Of a DNA stretch of 64,000 nucleotides, positions 61,753 to 64,000 are shown in pieces. A model generated the notes under the pieces. The model searched no databases. It was not told the origin of the DNA and saw nothing but the letters and a program-made list of their open reading frames with translations. The translations under genes and the position numbers were made by a program. The first letter of the stretch is position 1; every line of letters starts with the position of its first letter. The DNA comes from Medakamo hakoo. Lineage: Eukaryota > Chlorophyta > Trebouxiophyceae > Coccomyxaceae. The DNA lies in the NCBI GenBank assembly GCA_026636295.1, contig CP089463.1, positions 1,116,001-1,180,000 on the forward strand. Direction: 5' to 3'.

Positions 61753-64000
61753 TCACCCACCACCGGCCGCCCAGCTCGCCCACGACGACAGCGAGCCCAA
61801 CACGCCCGCATCCGCACCCGCACCGCCGCTGTGCTTCGCCAGCGCCGCCTCGCACCGCGCAATTTCAGCCGGTGAAAAGTGGAGCAGGCGGGCGACGACG
61901 GGCAGCACCGCCGCCGCCGGGTCGGGCGCGCCAGTCGGCCCGCCGCCCTCAAACAGTTTCACGAGCACGGCGCGCAGGTACTCCACGTCCGACGGCGGGG
62001 CTGGGGTGGTCGTGGCGGAGTCGGCGGCGGGCGTCGAAGCTGCGGCCTCGAGCGCCCTGCCCAGGCCGGCCGCGCGGGCGGCGGCGCGCTCGGCCTCGCG
62101 CAACGCTTCCTTCAGCACCGCCTCCTGTTCGGCCCGCAGCCGCGCCTCGGCCCGCGCGTCCTCCAGCTCGGCCCGCAGGGCGGCCGCTTCGGCCTGGGCC
62201 GCCGCCGTGGCCTCGGCCAGGCGCAGGGCGGCTGTTGGGTCGCCCAACAGCGCAGAAGAGGGCGGCGTCAGGAGGCCGCCCGTCGGGCCGCCCAGGCCCG
62301 CGAGCGCGGCCGCGAGCGCGGGCGGTGGGGCGGGGACGGCCCGACCCGACCCGCCCGTGCCGGGCGTGTTCTCCCCACCGCCGCCAACGGCGCGCAGGGC
62401 GGCAGCCGCGCTCCCACTCCCAGCCACGCCCGCGGCCAGGCGGCGGGCGTTGGACGCGAAGGATGCCGACCCCGGCGGCGGGTCGGACCGGCCTGATGAG
62501 CCGGGCGTGCCGACGGACGGGCCGGCGCTCGACGCCGCCACGCCGCCGCCGCCGCCGCCGCCGCCCTGCGTCGACGTCCGCACGGGCGGTGGGCGGGCCG
62601 CCGCGTCTGCCGCCGCGGCGGCGGCCGCTTCTGCCGCGGCCGCGCGGTCGGCGGCTTCCTTTGCCGCCGTCCGCGCTGTCTCCAGGTCCGACCGCAGCCC
62701 GGCCAGCTCCGCCGCCGCCGCCGCCACGGCCGCGTCCCGGGCTGTCTCAGCCTGGGCAGCGCGGGCAGCAGCGGAAGCGGCATCAGCGCGCGCCGCCGCC
62801 GTCGCCGCAGCCGCCTGCTCCGCCCGCTCACGTTCAGCCTCCGCTTCCGCGCGCGCGGCCGCGGCCGCAGCCTCCGCCGCCGCGACGGCCGGGCCCGGCA
62901 GGGCGGACGACGCGGCCGCGGACGCGGCCGCCGCGGCTTCGGCACGCAAAGACGCCGCCCGTTCTTCCAGGGCTTCGTACCGGGCCCGCCACTGGTCGGC
63001 GGCGGCTTCAGCCGCGGACGCGGCAGTGCGGGCAGCGGCCGCGTCGGCGACTGCCGCCTCGGCCCGGGCTTCCGCCTCTGCCGCCGCCGTCCGGCCGGCC
63101 TCTGCGGCGGCAGCGGCTTCCGCGCGGGCGGCGTCGGCTTCAGCGCGCGCCGCAGCCGCTTCTTCCCGCGCCGCCGCCGCGCCTGCCTCCGCCGCGCCGT
63201 CTGCCCTCGCACGCTCGGCCGCCAGGTCGGCGTCTTTCGCCTGCAGCAACGCCGCCGCCCGGGCTTTGTACCCCTCCAGCTCCGACGTGGCGGCTGCAGC
63301 AGACGCGCGCGCAGCCTCGGCCTCAGCTTTGGCGCTCGCGGCGTCGGCGATCGCCTTTTCGGCCGCGGCTTCCGCTTCCGTTTTAGCCGCGGCCGCCGTG
63401 GCCGCCCGCCGCTTCAGGTCGGCCAGCGCCCGCTTAATTTTCTCGCGGTCGGCTTCACGTGCGGCCTTTTCGGCGGCTAGGTCGGCGGCCAGGGCAGACG
63501 CGGACGAACCCTCAGCGTCGGCCGCGGCTTTGGCGGCGGTCGCAGACGCGGCGGTTGCTTCCGCGGCCTGGGCCCGCTCGGCCGCGGCTGCTGCTGCGGC
63601 TTCGGCGTCCGCCTGGGCCCGTGCCGCCTCAAACGCAGCGGCTTCCGCCTTTTCAGCGCGGGCCGTCGAATCAGATGCTTTGGTTTCGGCGGCGACGGCT
63701 TTTTCGCGTTCGGCGACTAAAGCAGCAGACGCAGTCTCGGCGCGCGCGGCCGCTTCCGCCGCTGCCGCTTCGGCCGCCGCCACTTTCTCACGGAGCTCGC
63801 CCTCCGCGGCGGCCGCGGCAGCCGCGTCGCCATTCCCTTTGGCAGCCGCCGCGAGCTCTTCCCGTAAAGACGCGATCGTGGCCCGGGCGTCGGCCAGCGC
63901 AGCGTCGGCAGCGGTCGCGGTTTCGTCCGCCTTGGCCGCCGCTGCTTCACGGGCCATGGCCGCCTCCTTTTGAGCGGCAGCCAGCTCGCTGCGCAAGCTG
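61753..64000 (-). CDS. GRIP-domain golgin (5' part outside the window)
   Basis: The frame is open from the stop at 61753 to the window edge, over 740 residues, and no true start is reached; the upstream part is missing. Most of it is an Ala/Glu/Arg-rich coiled coil (e.g. AEREKAVAAETKASDSTARA, ADREKIKRALADLKRRAATA), then a Gly/Pro/Ser-rich break and a second short coil (AALRAELEDARAEARLRAEQ). The C-terminal domain DVEYLRAVLVKLFEGGGPTG, AAVLPVVARLLHFSPAEIAR, CEAALAK carries the GRIP-domain marks (EYL.N.LLK, LLPV...LL.FS..E). GRIP domains bind the Golgi GTPase ARL1, so this should be a trans-Golgi tether like plant GRIP proteins. Confidence 0.85.
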   Translation of the reverse strand, partial: SLRSELAAAQKEAAMAREAAAAKADETATAADAALADARATIASLREELAAAAKGNGDAAAAAAAEGELREKVAAAEAAAAEAAARAETASAALVAEREKAVAAETKASDSTARAEKAEAAAFEAARAQADAEAAAAAAAERAQAAEATAASATAAKAAADAEGSSASALAADLAAEKAAREADREKIKRALADLKRRAATAAAAKTEAEAAAEKAIADAASAKAEAEAARASAAAATSELEGYKARAAALLQAKDADLAAERARADGAAEAGAAAAREEAAAARAEADAARAEAAAAAEAGRTAAAEAEARAEAAVADAAAARTAASAAEAAADQWRARYEALEERAASLRAEAAAAASAAASSALPGPAVAAAEAAAAAARAEAEAERERAEQAAAATAAARADAASAAARAAQAETARDAAVAAAAAELAGLRSDLETARTAAKEAADRAAAAEAAAAAAADAAARPPPVRTSTQGGGGGGGGVAASSAGPSVGTPGSSGRSDPPPGSASFASNARRLAAGVAGSGSAAAALRAVGGGGENTPGTGGSGRAVPAPPPALAAALAGLGGPTGGLLTPPSSALLGDPTAALRLAEATAAAQAEAAALRAELEDARAEARLRAEQEAVLKEALREAERAAARAAGLGRALEAAASTPAADSATTTPAPPSDVEYLRAVLVKLFEGGGPTGAPDPAAAVLPVVARLLHFSPAEIARCEAALAKHSGGAGADAGVLGSLSSWASWAAGGG

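Overview
This window reads as nuclear DNA of a very GC-rich, compact green alga (Chlorophyta sensu lato). The evidence is a set of spliced eukaryotic genes for the Golgi, clathrin coat, RNA polymerases I and II and ubiquitin, next to genes typical of plants and algae: an AP2/ERF factor, an ELIP-type light-harvesting relative, a PsbP-like protein with a twin-arginine lumenal signal, and a thylakoid rhodanese protein of TROL type. Five genes also carry a TGTAA pentamer just after the stop, the poly(A) signal known from green algae. I cannot name the class or genus. I find no transposon, virus-like element, tRNA, rRNA or CRISPR array.

There are 36 protein genes in 64 kb, about one per 1.8 kb, with 20 on + and 16 on -. 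Every spliced model below was joined by hand at GT-AG (once GC-AG) sites, and each complete model keeps its reading frame to the stop. About 50 introns are visible, mostly 100-350 nt. Six genes have no intron: the sphingosine phosphate lyase, the USP, the JMJD7-like gene, a multipass membrane protein, the cupredoxin and the Nudix gene.

Layout. 0.2-8.8 kb: AP2/ERF factor (+), sphingosine-1-phosphate lyase (-), small membrane protein (-), EF-2 (-). 9-14.3 kb, all +: AP-2 sigma, RPA43, DUF3223/DCL-like protein, membrane-anchored USP. 14.5-20.5 kb, all -: TEY MAP kinase, PsbP-like, TSR3, TROL-like. 20.7-23 kb, +: TAF13 and JMJD7-like, overlapping by one base. 23.1-29.3 kb, -: DOMON/cytochrome b561 protein and an importin-11-like karyopherin. 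29.5-38 kb: membrane protein (+), CRAL-TRIO protein (-), bZIP factor (+), CDCA7-like protein (+). 38.3-49.1 kb: multipass membrane protein (+), ELIP-like (-), SDH1 (+), cupredoxin-like (-), Nudix (+), SDR (+), RPS23 (-). 49.3-64 kb: SLY1 (+), ADAT2 (-), an unknown gene (+), a small plastid-type protein (+), a secreted or anchored unknown (+), a HERP-like UBL protein (+), acyl-protein thioesterase (-), TFIIE-beta (+), and a GRIP-domain golgin cut by the window edge (-).

The genes are ordinary housekeeping, organellar and regulatory genes and do not form a functional cluster. The most notable signals are organisational. TAF13 and the JMJD7-like gene overlap as TGATG, and TSR3 ends 44 nt before the PsbP-like start; both look like dicistronic units. 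The introns share a polarised composition: G-rich first half, A or T runs, C-rich second half, often with A runs instead of pyrimidines before the acceptor. Also of interest are a MAP kinase with an enlarged activation segment, a 50-bp tandem duplication upstream of the Nudix gene, and two perfect long-stem hairpins between genes.
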